This document shows positions 52,448 to 63,169 of a stretch of DNA of 64,000 nucleotides, in pieces. The notes under the pieces were generated by a model. It had not been told where the DNA came from. It saw only the letters and a program-made list of their open reading frames with translations, and did not search any database. This stretch comes from Bactericera cockerelli. Its lineage: Eukaryota > Arthropoda > Insecta > Hemiptera > Triozidae. Where the stretch lies: the NCBI GenBank assembly GCA_024516035.1, contig CM044960.1:21096668-21160667 (forward strand), written 5' to 3'. A program made the translations under genes and the position numbers. Each line of letters opens with the position of its first letter. Within the stretch, counting starts at the first letter, position 1.

Positions 52448-53561
52448 ATTTATTGATTGAGTTGAGCTTTCAAAATCAACCACCTATTTTTATCTTGGTA
52501 CTCATGATTAAGGTATCAATAGTGAAACTTGTTAAACCTAATACTAGGCTTTCATTTAAAATATATCATTTTAATTGGAAGTGCATTGAAGTACTATTTA
52601 TTTTAGATTCAATTTAGATTCAATGAATTCATTGATTTTCTACGTATACCACTATGAATTTGTTTAATTTATTTATATGATTCAAATGTATTATAATTTA
52701 TTGAAATAAATTAGTTTAATTTTTGTTGTTGTTGTGAAATGAAAAATCATTATTCCCTTTTATTTATACTGAAAATAAAATCTGTAATTCTGCTGTACCT
52801 ACTTCATTATGTTGTGTTGAACGTTCTTTAATGAAATGCACTTGTAATATTGTCAATGAAATAAATTATATAATCTCAAATATTTGATTTTTTTGTTTTA
52901 TTTATAAAAACTGTTACCCCCACAGACTGAACTAGAAAATCGTTAACACTCGTTAATGTTTGTTCATTCTCAATCGTACACATATGAAGCGATTTTTTCG
53001 AGCGAACTTACTCAGTTAAAATAGGCTTTGGAAGTTGAACTCCATTGTTAGTTCAATTTATAAAATGTTATAACCAAATTAAAACAGAAGTTGAACTCCT
53101 ATTATAATTTAATAAAAATTATAATTTGTTTCTCCCTAGCATAAGTAGGTACTAATTAATTCCTCTATAGCACCAACAGACTGAAATAATTGAGAAAAAA
53201 ATGCTCAGTAACATAAATTTACATAAATATATTTATTTTTCAATTTAGAAAAAAATGAACTGTTATTGTCTTTTAAATGAATATTGATAAAACTTGAATA
53301 TAGTAAAATATGTGAAGATAATTATGATGAGCGGGTGCTATGTTATGGTTACTAACATATAAAGTTAAAATGCATTAGGTCAGAATTAAAGAATGTTTAG
53401 TTGATAGTAAAAATACAAAAAATAAAATAAAATCTTTTCGGACAAAATTTTACCAACAAATACCTACAATTTTTTTTATATGTATCATCAAAATAACATG
53501 TCCCTTATTCCTTATATCTCGTAAATAGCCTTTCGAATCATAAGATAGTACTTGTAAGAAG
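52448..53561. other. Non-coding stretch
   Basis: Very AT-rich, no exon or bounded repeat recognised. Confidence 0.35.
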
Positions 53562-54560
53562 TCACGTTATTCTAGCGGTAGCATGCTCGACTTGCACTCC
53601 AGGGGACCGGGTTCGAATCCCGGCGGGATCAGAAATTATCTGCTCTTTACTTAGGATGTCGGGTTGTCGGGGCCTAGGGTAGGTGGGGGGAAGAGTACGC
53701 ACAGTGTAAGAGTACGCAGGCGTAGTTTTCATAGAAGGAAGCAACGTATTTCAACAGGAATCAGCGCGATTGAACAGATTATGATTAAGAGCTCACCAAA
53801 TTATTTAGATTTGGCCTAGGAAGAAAGCAGGCTGCAATAATGAGGTAAGAAATTTTTTTGGTGTCGCGATCTAATTTATTTGAAATTTAATTTATTTTTA
53901 GTTTTTTTTAGTTTTGTGAATTTTCTTAAAGTAATTATTTTTTCTGGTTCAGCAAATTCTAAATTTTCATAACTAATTGTCGCTTTTTCGTTTGATAGTG
54001 GAGTTACTTTTTAAAATAAACTTAATCTATTCGAAGCGAAATGGGGTTAGAGTACGCAAAAAGTTAGAGTACGCAAAATAGGGTTAGAATAGATATTTAC
54101 TAGGTTCTTTGGATGCCTAGTTAGTTGGTGGGTTCTAAACTTTCCCTGAGTCCTTCCTGATCCTGAACGTGGCTATTATCAAATTACTCACATTAACCTC
54201 ACCTACACAAATTTTGGCCAGAAAACCAATTTGTATGATTTTCCTATACAAAATACACGGTTTGGGTAAGCGTACTCTTGCCCCCCGCGGTGGGGTAAGA
54301 ATACGCAAAAAATGACTTTGCTAAATTAATTTTACAATTTTTACACCACAAGGTTGAATCCTACATTAAAAAGTAAAAGGTGGATAACGAACCAGTGCAT
54401 CAGGGTGCGACATTTCAGGACAATAGATCTAACCGAAAAAATTGGAAAAATCGAAATGTGTTTTTTGCGTACTCTTCCCCCCACCTACCCTATTCCTAGC
54501 CTTGTGAGAATTTGGGACGATGATGCTTGGCTGGAGATAGTATTATTATGATGCATTAGC
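53562..54560 (+). repeat. tRNA-derived SINE, family E, interrupted
   Basis: The head AGTCACGTTATTCTAGCGGT, anticodon arm CTCGACTTGCACTCCAGGG and B box GGGTTCGAATCCCGGCGG resemble an Ala (TGC) tRNA without its acceptor stem. The body continues to GGGGCC at 53674, is interrupted at a TA by the 53677-54490 element, and resumes with TTCCTAGCCTTGTGAGAA. Confidence 0.7.
53677..54490. mobile_element. TA-flanked MITE (pogo/Tigger-like) with subterminal repeats
   Basis: An 814-bp element. Its ends (GGGTAGGTGGGGGGAAGAGT... and the complement) form perfect 24-bp inverted repeats flanked by TA (53675-53676, 54491-54492). The motif AGAGTACGCA or AGAATACGCA recurs at least five times near both ends, like transposase-binding subterminal repeats. 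No transposase. The superfamily is inferred from the TA duplication and GGGG-rich ends only. Confidence 0.8.
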
Positions 54561-54712
54561 ATTAGTTCTCGATGCTGCCCACTAAAAATTGTGACAAAAC
54601 AACACAAATAACTAACTAGCTCTCTACTTGGTTCGTGTGCCTCACCGCATAAAGTTTATTTTCATCTCAAAGTCGAACAAAACATAGGTTGAGAGCTGGA
54701 TTGATGTTTCCT

Positions 54713-54890
54713 TTAGCCCAGACAGCCAATCTTGGCTCCCATACGATGCAATGCTAATATCATGTTCACAGCGCGTATCCAGCGTTTCTTGATGACGTAT
54801 CTCTTGAGTTTAGTTTTACTGAGCTTCACTTTTTCCTGCGCGTCTTGGATCCACTTGTGATTGGCAGCCTCCTCGGCGGTCAGTCGCTTG
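54713..54890 (-). CDS. Mlck: MLCK-type kinase, alternative last exon A (calmodulin-binding tail)
   Basis: The acceptor TCTGTTTCAG is followed by one base completing a split codon, then KRLTAEEAANHKWIQDAQEK: the last helix of a protein kinase domain (the conserved R-T-E-H-W pattern). The tail KLSKTKLKRYVIKKRW then IRAVNMILALHRMGAKIG matches the basic amphipathic autoinhibitory/calmodulin-binding segment of myosin light chain kinases. Stop at 54715-54713. It is 59 codons including the stop. The rest of the kinase domain is not in the window and must lie beyond 64000 on the minus strand. Exon B at 61655-58283 begins at the same kinase position and in the same phase, so the two are likely alternative 3'-terminal exons of one gene. 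Could be Stretchin-Mlck or a related family member. Confidence 0.8.
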
Positions 54891-54922
54891 CTGAAACAGA
54901 ACACAAGTATGAGAAATAAGTA

Positions 54923-55062
54923 GTCACCGTGGTCGAGTGGGGTAGCGCACTGGCTAGCACGCACGGTGACCCGGGTTCGATTCCCAGTAGCGCAGAAATG
55001 TTCTGCTCCGTACTTATATGTCCGCCTTTCACTCATACCTTGTGAGGAAAAATGAGTAGCTA
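54923..55062 (+). repeat. tRNA-derived SINE, family D, plus copy
   Basis: Head GTCACCGTGGTCGAGTGGGG, B box CCCGGGTTCGATTCCCAG, body TCTGCTCCGTACTTATATG. It lies about 20-30 bases upstream (in transcript sense) of the acceptor of kinase exon A, antisense to it. Confidence 0.8.
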
Positions 55063-55085
55063 TTAAAAAAAGGATTCTACATATA

Positions 55086-55389
55086 CAGGGTGAGTCATTT
55101 TAAGTGACGCAGTCGATTTTTTCGACTCCTTCTTGAATTAATTCTATTCTGAGAACATTTTCATAGCTCCTAGGGGGAAATATGAATATGCGATAAAATT
55201 CAGGTCGATCCATTGAAGATTCTGAAGTTCACCTTGAATTGACCTTAAAGATCCTCAACCTTGGCAGATTTTCAAATTTCACCATCAAGTGTCCCCCTGT
55301 GAGTTATGAAAATGATCTCTGAATAGATTTTTGGGATTTCTAACAGAGGGTTAGAAAATCAACTGCGTCACTTTTAATGACTCACCCTG
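55086..55389. mobile_element. Tc1/mariner-type MITE, 304 bp
   Basis: 27-bp inverted repeats (CAGGGTGAGTCATTTTAAGT... and a complement differing at two bases), flanked by TA. No coding sequence. Confidence 0.85.
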
Positions 55390-55391
55390 TA

Positions 55392-56140
55392 TATGGATAT
55401 TTAAAATGCTGAGCTACCCACTAAATCTGTGACATATTAGCACAATGAAACCTCAAGTATAAAGTATGTGAAATTGTAGGATGGTCATTTTTATACATAC
55501 ATATGTCCCCCATGCAACAAATTATGTGAAGCATGAGTGGGTTGAGCTACGTTTTGCACGAAGGCCATTCTGGAGACAAGAAACTCGCAATTTCACAAAA
55601 CAAATTATAATTTTAAACTTCTAATATAACAAAAGATTTTTATAATGAAGTCAATAAACTCATCTTAACACGTTCATCTTAACAATATTTTATATGACAC
55701 ATTGTTCTGTGCCAACCTTGTTCAACCAAAATTGACATGTTTTTACAAGTATTTCAAGTTGGAGTGTTCCAGGACAATCATGATCCCATAAGAAATACAT
55801 TGAAATAAAGGCCCTATATAGGTGTTTAGTGTACAGAAACTCTTCACATATTTCAAAACCCCCATGTGGGTTTTCGGTACAGCTCTATATCTAAAAAATG
55901 CCCCATATGGGTTTACGGCGCTGAACAGTGAACGTGTTAAAAATGAATTTATAGTAAGTTGTACCCATCTAGATGGTTATATTAAAGATATGTATCTAAA
56001 AGAAACATTTTCAGTCTCAGCAATATCTTTTTAAAGTAAAGAAACTTACCTTATTCATTAGCTTTTCATCCTTGTCATCATTTTATTATTCAAATACATT
56101 GTGGACAAATTATCGAACAGTATTTAACTTGTTTCTAAGC
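55392..56140. other. Probable intron sequence
   Basis: Lies between kinase exons B and A. No exon recognised on the minus strand. Confidence 0.4.
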
Positions 56141-56142
56141 CA

Positions 56143-56520
56143 GCCTCCGTAGCGTAACGGTTGTGACTACTGCCCGTGGCCCAGAGATCCTGAGTTCGAT
56201 TCCCGGTTGAAACAGACTTTTCACAAATAAAATTATGGTTCCACCGAACACGTGAGGCTGGTATTTCTGGCCCTCCCCAGGCCGAGTGAGGTTAATGTGG
56301 GTAAAATAAATAAATAAAATAAAATAAAATAAAATAGCCTTTATTAATGTGGGTAGCTAGTACGATTCCCAAAATGGAGTGTAAAACCCCCGTCCTAATC
56401 AGACGTTAAATCAAATAGAATTGTTGGCAATAGGGAGGGCATCCAGCCGTAAAAATATGCCACTACTAACCAACCTCAACCATGAGGTTGAACAATGCCG
56501 ACCCCACAGTGAAAAAAAAA
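56143..56520 (+). repeat. tRNA-derived SINE, family B, plus copy with micro-insertion
   Basis: Full-length copy: head CAGCCTCCGTAGCGTAACGG, B box GAGTTCGATTCCCGG, shared core, then AACCTCAACCATGAGGTTG and an A tail. A 40-bp A/T-rich insert at 56304-56343 is flanked by a 12-bp duplication (TTAATGTGGGTA). Confidence 0.88.
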
Positions 56521-58077
56521 CTTGTTTCTAGCTAATATTTTGGGATATAAGTAAAATAAACAGTGTCAGGATTTACAAAAAATTCAGAGAATTTTTGAGT
56601 GATTCAACCGAAAGAAAGAATTAATTCCAGGTTAAAAATGTTAATTGTTTTAAAAGAATACTTTTAAAACAATCAACATTTTACCTTAGGTTTTTATCTG
56701 TAGAGTCTCTAGACTTACATTTTGGTATAATGTATAATGTTTCCTGTCCGAGTGTTTGTTTTCCATAAAATGAAAGGAAAGCCATTCATATCCTTATATT
56801 CTTCTTATAAGGAGGAAAAATACGAGTATAGCACACACCTAAATTATTGTTTTTCTTTCATTTATTTCATCACCATACGGTGGCGTCATCGTGAACAAGC
56901 TGGACTCAGCACTTCTACCACAGACTGGTCTACTCCATGTTTATAGTCCCCCAGCCAGTCATTTTTTTATAGAACAGAAACATCACTTTTCAGCCATGAC
57001 AATATAAAAGAAACAATTTCTGTCCTCCTTTTGTCTAGCAGTTTACAATACTTTAAACACGATAGTTTTGTGAAAGTGAAAAGGCTCTTGGTTCCGCATA
57101 TTTCATTATTCAAGTTTCCCTAACCTTTAAAAATAAAAATATATTTATTTCGCAATCTAAATGCCTTTCTTGAAGAGAGTTGTTGTGCAGCACATGGTAT
57201 CTTCTTCCTTATGTAGGACATGAAGGTACGTATCCTCTCCTCATGGACCATTCTAACTTAGTTTTTTGAAATATTGGACATCCGCAAAGCTAAATTATTT
57301 TTAAAAGGTTGAAATTAAAAATAAATTTGAATATTTCGAAGTATGCGGAAATTTTGATAATTTGCAGCCATAAAGGCGCCAGGCTATAAAAATAATGAGT
57401 CTCTTTTGTAGTATTTTTAATAAAAGGCCTTTATTTTTTGTTTTTAAAAATAAATAGTTTGTAGTTGGTACAGAGAAAATCCTCCACAATTAATAAAATA
57501 TTTATTAAGTCGATAATGTTACGGAACTACTCTAACCACTTTTGAAGGTAAATCTAAATTAACATAATAAATATTTACAATGAAAATACAAACACTTCTA
57601 TATCTTAAGTTGTGCTTGGAAGTAATAATTGACTAGAAAACTATTTTTTATGTACAAGTTTATATGATATGGTTTTTCGGTGTTATTAAGTTCTTTACAA
57701 TAATATTGAACACACAAGTATGATATCTACCCTGTTCTTTGAAAGTTTCGGAGAGTAAATAATTATTAAAACCTTTAAAAAAAGTTTGTAGTTCTCTGAA
57801 ATTTTAAAAAGTAATGGTACCATTATTATTATAATGGAAGATGGCTATTCTATGAACGTGACAAGTTGAGGCGATTCATTTGGTAAGGCCAAATGGCATT
57901 ATGGCTTTGTATGTTTCTTTGTGTTATTATATCAAAACTTCAGTGGGTAATACGGTTAGGTATTACGAGATATCTTATATATTATCATTTGAATAAGTAA
58001 CTCATTTCTTGCTGTGAATGTGTTACTGGTCGCTGTCCACACCAATAACTATGTATTGTACTCATTTTTCTTCACGA
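56521..58077. other. Probable intron sequence
   Basis: No kinase, Ig or FN3 exon is visible on the minus strand. This argues against exons A and B belonging to two successive kinase domains of one protein. Confidence 0.4.
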
Positions 58078-58205
58078 GGAATGAGTGGACCCCAGACATT
58101 GAAAGTACAGAGTAGAACATTTTCACCTAGCCGGGTTTCGAACCTAGGTCACCGTGCGCGCAAACCCAGCGCGCTACCGCTACTCCACTTGGCCACGGTG
58201 ATTAC
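58078..58205 (-). repeat. tRNA-derived SINE, family D, minus copy
   Basis: The minus strand reads ATCACCGTGGCCAAGTGGAG, GTAGCGCGCTGGGTTTGCGC, CCTAGGTTCGAAACCCGGC and TCTACTCTGTACTTTC, collinear with the copy at 54923. Confidence 0.8.
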
Positions 58206-58282
58206 CAAGTTAATAATAGAGGCATTTTAAAATTTCGATTTGATTTATCACTCACATCATTCTTTTAGGCGAAAAAAAAAGA

Positions 58283-61200
58283 TTAAACAGCAGCTGTAGT
58301 CTCTTTCTTATGAACATCAAGTTGAGCTTTAGCATCGGACTTGTCGTTGAACTGAGTGAGGAACTTTATGAGTACGTCATCTTTTGGCGATTGAGATCTT
58401 GGAGACTGAGAAGTTCGCATATAGTAGTCATGTTACTTGCGGGAGGCGGGGAGTTGACGGGGACATCTCGGGAACAGTTTGAAATCTTGTACTTGGGTCG
58501 CCTCATTCTATTCAGTAGGCTCTCTCCACTTGAACCATTGTCAAAACTAGAACTCTTTAAATCTCTCAGTCTATCGGAGAGACGATTAATCTCTTCTGTG
58601 ATGAAGTCATCTTCCCCAGGGAAGAAGCAAGAAATATCGGAAGCTCTTCTATCTTGTCTGAAATCATTGTGAACTTTCAATTTTGTTCCTTGCTTCCACT
58701 TTGTACAGCAGAGGAGGTATTACTAATATTTTTACTTTCAGCGTCATCAGTTTCTATGTGAAATTTTGTGTGTAATGATTTTAGGAATTTTTAGATTGCT
58801 AGAGCTTGGTGTTTCTGATTTATCATTTTGTTTTATAGGAGCAGTATTCGCTTTTTCATTAGATTCAGTAGTTTGTTTCTCTGTTTGCGGTTTTACTTTA
58901 CTGGTGGTACTTTCAAATTTACTTATTTTGACATCTGTAGATTTCTTGATTTCTCCTCTATCGCTTTTAACTGGTGATGTTTCTTGGTAACTTCTTCGTT
59001 TTCATTTGTCGGTTCCCTTCTCACTCGTATTGTACGGAGCGTAGGCACCACCTCATTTGCACTTGTTAAGTTATTGTTTCCTGTAAGTTCTGATATCTTC
59101 TGAATGATTTCGTCATTCTGAGCATTTATAATTTGAGCTGTGCTTAGACTCTTAGAAGAAACTGGAGATATGCTCTTTGCTGCTCCTCGTTGGAAAGTTC
59201 TATCTGTAGAAATTATTGGGATGTTTAGTGGATTTGAATTGGGGGTCTTAGATGGAGAACTTGTGCGTTTGCCATCTGAAGATGATGTTGTTGAGTTATA
59301 GAGTTTATTTTCCGTAGTAGAGAAAGTGGAACTGGCTCTTGATTGGGTTACTTGTGGTGACTCTTTAGATTGAGGTGGTGTAAGAGTCTTCGTTTCAGGT
59401 TTGTTCTGAACCCTTGACAACGACTGTGTTTCTTTCCTTATCTTCGTTAATTTTCAGCCTAGCGATATCGTCAGCAACTTTTGAATTTACAGAATTTGGA
59501 ATATTAGGTTTCGTTGAAGTATCAACCGCGGCCACCTTTTCCAATTTCGATTTTCTCACTGAACTTTTCACAGATGTTTCTTTTTCATTTGATACTGTCG
59601 AATGTTAGTATTGGTGTTCGCTTTGTTTATTATGGGAGGGTTTCTTTGTTTGGTTCAGGTGCTGGTTTCACCTTCTCTGTTAAAATTTCTGTTGTAGACC
59701 TTTACGACAGGACTCACATTTTCATTTAACTTTTCATTACTCGCGGATATTCTTTGTGGTGTTGGTTTCACAGCAATGCCTGCTGTAACCTGTGGTGTTG
59801 TTTTGGACATTTTTTCATTCCCTACAATAACTGAACTTCCTTGTGCTTCATTAATTTTGACAGCATTGTTGGGTGTCGCAAACTTTATTGTTTCTTGTGG
59901 TGAGTTTTCAACTTGTGGCGTAGTTTTAGGACTCGCTGTTTCCTTTGGTTTTTCATTATTTATTAGAGAAACCTTTGTAGCTTCTTTTTGTAAGTTTTCA
60001 ACTTGTGGCTTAATTTTTGGACTTGATGGTTGAGTAGGTATCTCATTAATTGCTGATGGAGAAACCTTTGTCGCTCCCTTTGACAAATTTTCAACTTTTT
60101 GATTTGCTGTAGAACTTGGCACCTCTTTTGTTTTATCATTACTTGCTGTCGAGGAAACGTTTGTATGTGCCTCTTGTAGAAGGATTTCTGTTTTTAATGG
60201 TAATACAGATGTTGCTTTATTGTTACTAGCAGGTAAAGTATTTTCGGTGAATTTTCTAACGTAGAATTTGCCACAGAGCTCTGAAGTATATTTGCTTTGT
60301 TGTTATCTACTGATGATTGTTTTACAGTTGGTTTCAGTAAAGTTAGCTCAGAAGGTATTATTACTGGCGTGATTTGTTTTTCCTTATTTTCTGTCGGTGA
60401 AACATTACTCATTTCTTTGGTTACATTTTCCGTTTTTGGTTTTGCAGCAACAGACGATAAATTTATTTTTTCGTTGTTAAATAGTTGAGTAGCTGTTGTG
60501 TTTACTTGGGGTTTTTTTTCTGTGATAGGGGTTGTGAGAGGACTGTTGGGCTTACTGAGTTTTCTATCGCTAGAAGATGTTACCTTAGCTATTGTTTGTG
60601 GTACAGTATCTACATTTGGCTTGGTTACAGGACTGAGCAATACGCTTGGCGAAACTGGTGTGGTTGGCTTTTGTTGCTGTTCAACTGGGTTGTTTGACAC
60701 AGGACTTGCTGGGGGACTAATTTTTGGTTTATTGCCTGAGGAAATATTTGAAGCTATATTTGGTGAGCATCCTGCATCTACGTTCATCACAGGGCTTCCC
60801 ATTGCTAGAACTCTTTCATGGCTTTTCTGGATAGGTTCGTGTAAGTTCTTTATAGGACTAATTACACTTGAGTTTGAACCTGATAACTGAACTGTAGTTT
60901 TTTGATCCTCTCGGGGAGACTCTAGTTTTTCGACCAAGGAAGATTTGTTTTGTTGCTCTGAAATATTTCCTATTTCTAGTTTCAGTGCAGGAGGCTTGCT
61001 TTTACTACTTTCGACTGTATTCAAAGGATTTATATTTTCTTGTTTCATTCTATGTGGTTTTGACTGTTCTGAGGAATTATTTGCATTGAGATTATCTTTT
61101 TCAAGTGGAGAAACTACTGTCTGATCAGGAGTGAACGGTGTATGAACTTTCATTTTCTTCTCCGTTGAATTCTCTGTTGGCTTTCCGAATTCAACCTCGG

Positions 61201-61655
61201 GGGTGGGAGGAGGATGAAGTTTTGACTTCTTGTCTAACAGAGGTGTAGAAATTGTAGTCTTATCTATAAGATTTACTTTGTCTAGCGAATTATTTGCAGG
61301 AGGTGATGATATTTTATATTGCTGAGTTGGGGTTTCTATTTTCATTTTCTTTTCTTGTGTAACATCATCGGGTGTATCTTGCAATTCGTGTTTCTGCCTT
61401 TTTTCTGGATTTGGCGGAGCATTTTCTTTAGTATTGTCTGCTATTGAAATGTCCAATTTCAACTTCTTTTCAGTAATTGGTGGAGAGCTCTGTTTCAAAT
61501 TTTTCTTAGTATTCAATGCTTGTAACTGTTTCTCTGGACTCCACCTCTCTATACATTCTTTTATATTCTCTTTGGAGTCAGCTAGGTTAGGATCTGGGGT
61601 TGGATGACGACTCAACCAGGAATGTTGTAAGCTTTGCGCTGCCGTCATCCGAGCC
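58283..61655 (-). CDS. Mlck: MLCK-type kinase, alternative last exon B (long Ser/Pro/Lys-rich tail)
   Basis: The acceptor TTCTATTCCAG is followed by one base completing a split codon, then ARMTAAQSLQHSWLSRHP, the terminal helix of a protein kinase domain. After ENIKECIERWSPE the sequence is low-complexity and probably disordered: many SPP, TP and EKK(L/M)K motifs with degenerate repeats. The first 1.4 kb is one open frame. From about 60245 on, frames change near 60243, 59697, 59635, 59600, 59415, 58935, 58752, 58682 and 58432, always resuming with similar Ser/Lys/Asn-rich coding sequence. It ends ...KKETTAAV, stop 58285-58283. This gives about 1,100 residues with no calmodulin-binding segment. 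The apparent signal peptide upstream of 61655 (MNLSVLLIFCVV...) is intron polypyrimidine sequence read as protein. Phase and position match exon A at 54890. Confidence 0.75.
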
Positions 61656-62100
61656 CTGGAATAGAATTCAGACAAAGACCCATTCATTAATAAAGCAACA
61701 ACACAGAAAATTAAAAGGACGGACAAGTTCATTTACCAGAAAGACATTTAAATAGTTGTAAGGTCGAAAGACATTAGTACTAGGGACCAAAGATCAAATA
61801 TTTTAAATAAGATGTTTTATTTTATTTTTTTATACTGAAAAAAAAATCATGCAAATAATACATTAAATATGTACAAGAAAATAACCATTGAAACAACCGC
61901 GTATACTTTGTTGATCTTAAATGTTCCGCGGGATTTTAAGAGAAATTTCTCATTTTTTGTTCACAAAACAGGAGCTTCTAAATTTACAATCAAAAATAAT
62001 ATTTTCAAAAAGTTATATTTAGCACTCCAGATACAGATCCTGGCAAAGTCCTTACTTCAAAGAGAAGTATGGATGGACTTAGTATTTACATAATTTACAA
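61656..62100. other. Intron upstream of kinase exon B
   Basis: Polypyrimidine tract immediately upstream of the acceptor on the minus strand; otherwise AT-rich with no exon. Confidence 0.5.
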
Positions 62101-62103
62101 AGT

Positions 62104-62295
62104 GCACTGGTCAAGTCTGGTAATCCAGGTAGCGTAGGGATTCGTTGGTTCGAATCCCACCCAGTGCATGAATTTTTCCTCATCAATTTGAGTTTGTTAC
62201 CACATAATAATAAGACTCTGAGAGTTTAGGTGGTAGGAAATGCTTTGAGCATTAACTTCGCCTGGTTGTCACCTTCCACTAAAGAGTGTTATTAC
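62104..62295 (+). repeat. tRNA-derived SINE, family F
   Basis: Compact 64-nt tRNA-like head (62104-62167) with a perfect stem GCACTGG/CCAGTGC and B box TTGGTTCGAATCCCACC. The body TAGGTGGTAGGAAATGC and tail GCATTAACTTCGCC, ACCTTCCACTAAAGAGTG follow. Confidence 0.75.
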
Positions 62296-62917
62296 TATTA
62301 TTACCTATTATTTGTGTGCAAAATGTAGATGAACGAATCCAGGTAAAGTTTCAACTGTTCTTATGTTACGAGCATGAGTACTAGAGATCAGATGTAAATG
62401 TTTATACAGGGGTTCTACTTTCTAGTTCCATAGGATTTCACGTGGGTTTTCTGAAATATGACTGCCCTTCCTCCCAGAAAGTTTATGGGAATGAAATGAT
62501 AGTTGTTTCTCGTGTATTTTTCAACGAGAAAACCGATGTTATGATTTTCAGGACAATCGCACTTGTGGTTCTGGACTTAGATATTGTCCACAAAATAAAC
62601 ATGACCAGGAGACTAAAATCCCTCTCGATCAAATGCTAGGTTATAAGTTCGATTCCCCCTATGGCAATTATTTTTATCTCACTACATAGTTTATGTAGTT
62701 TACTTTAATATTTGATATTATCTTATTGTTTCTTAGTTACTATAGTATCTTATTTATTCAATGAGACATACCAGGACCGTAAGTTGATCGTCCTAAAAAT
62801 GATACTATCGGATTCCTCACTGAAATATACATAAGTTACTTCTATCACTTTATTCCTATAACTTAATGGGAGGATATGCCAGTCATGTATCGAAAATCCC
62901 AACAAAAATAGCGTCGA

Positions 62918-63168
62918 CGCGACGGCACGTTGAATACACCAGTTCTCATTCAGTCACTGAAGTTAAGCAACAGTCAGCAAAGTTAGGACTTGAATGGGTG
63001 ACCATTCGAATTCGAACCCTCATGATGCTGGCTATTTCCGGCCCAACTCAGGCTAGGTGAGGTTAACTTGAGTAGCTGGTTTGTGAGTTTCCAGCTAATG
63101 GAAGGTAAAACCCCCGTCGTGATATGACCATACAATTGAAAGCGACGTTAAACCAAAAAATATTCCCA
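62918..63168 (+). repeat. 5S-rRNA-derived SINE, best-preserved copy
   Basis: CACGTTGAATACACCAGTTC, CACTGAAGTTAAGCAACAG and GGACTTGAATGGGTGACCA match the 5S rRNA internal control region in order. The shared core follows (CAACTCAGGCTAGGTGAGGT, GGAAGGTAAAACCCCCGTCG, AAAGCGACGTTAAACC) and an A-rich tail. 5S-headed SINEs form the SINE3 class. Confidence 0.88.
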
Positions 63169-63169
63169 A

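Noticed and set aside
58310..60890. Plus-strand open frames opposite the kinase tail
   Set aside because: Shadows of the Ser/Lys-rich minus-strand coding sequence, rich in Phe and Leu with no motifs.
54713..61655. Exons A and B as ends of two successive kinase domains (Unc-89/obscurin or SPEG layout)
   Set aside because: No kinase, Ig or FN3 exons are visible between 54.9 and 58.28 kb, and the matching phase and position favour alternative terminal exons.
61656..61732. Apparent signal peptide (MNLSVLLIFCVVALL...) at the start of the long minus-strand frame
   Set aside because: It is the polypyrimidine tract and acceptor of an intron; the coding exon starts at 61655 with kinase sequence.
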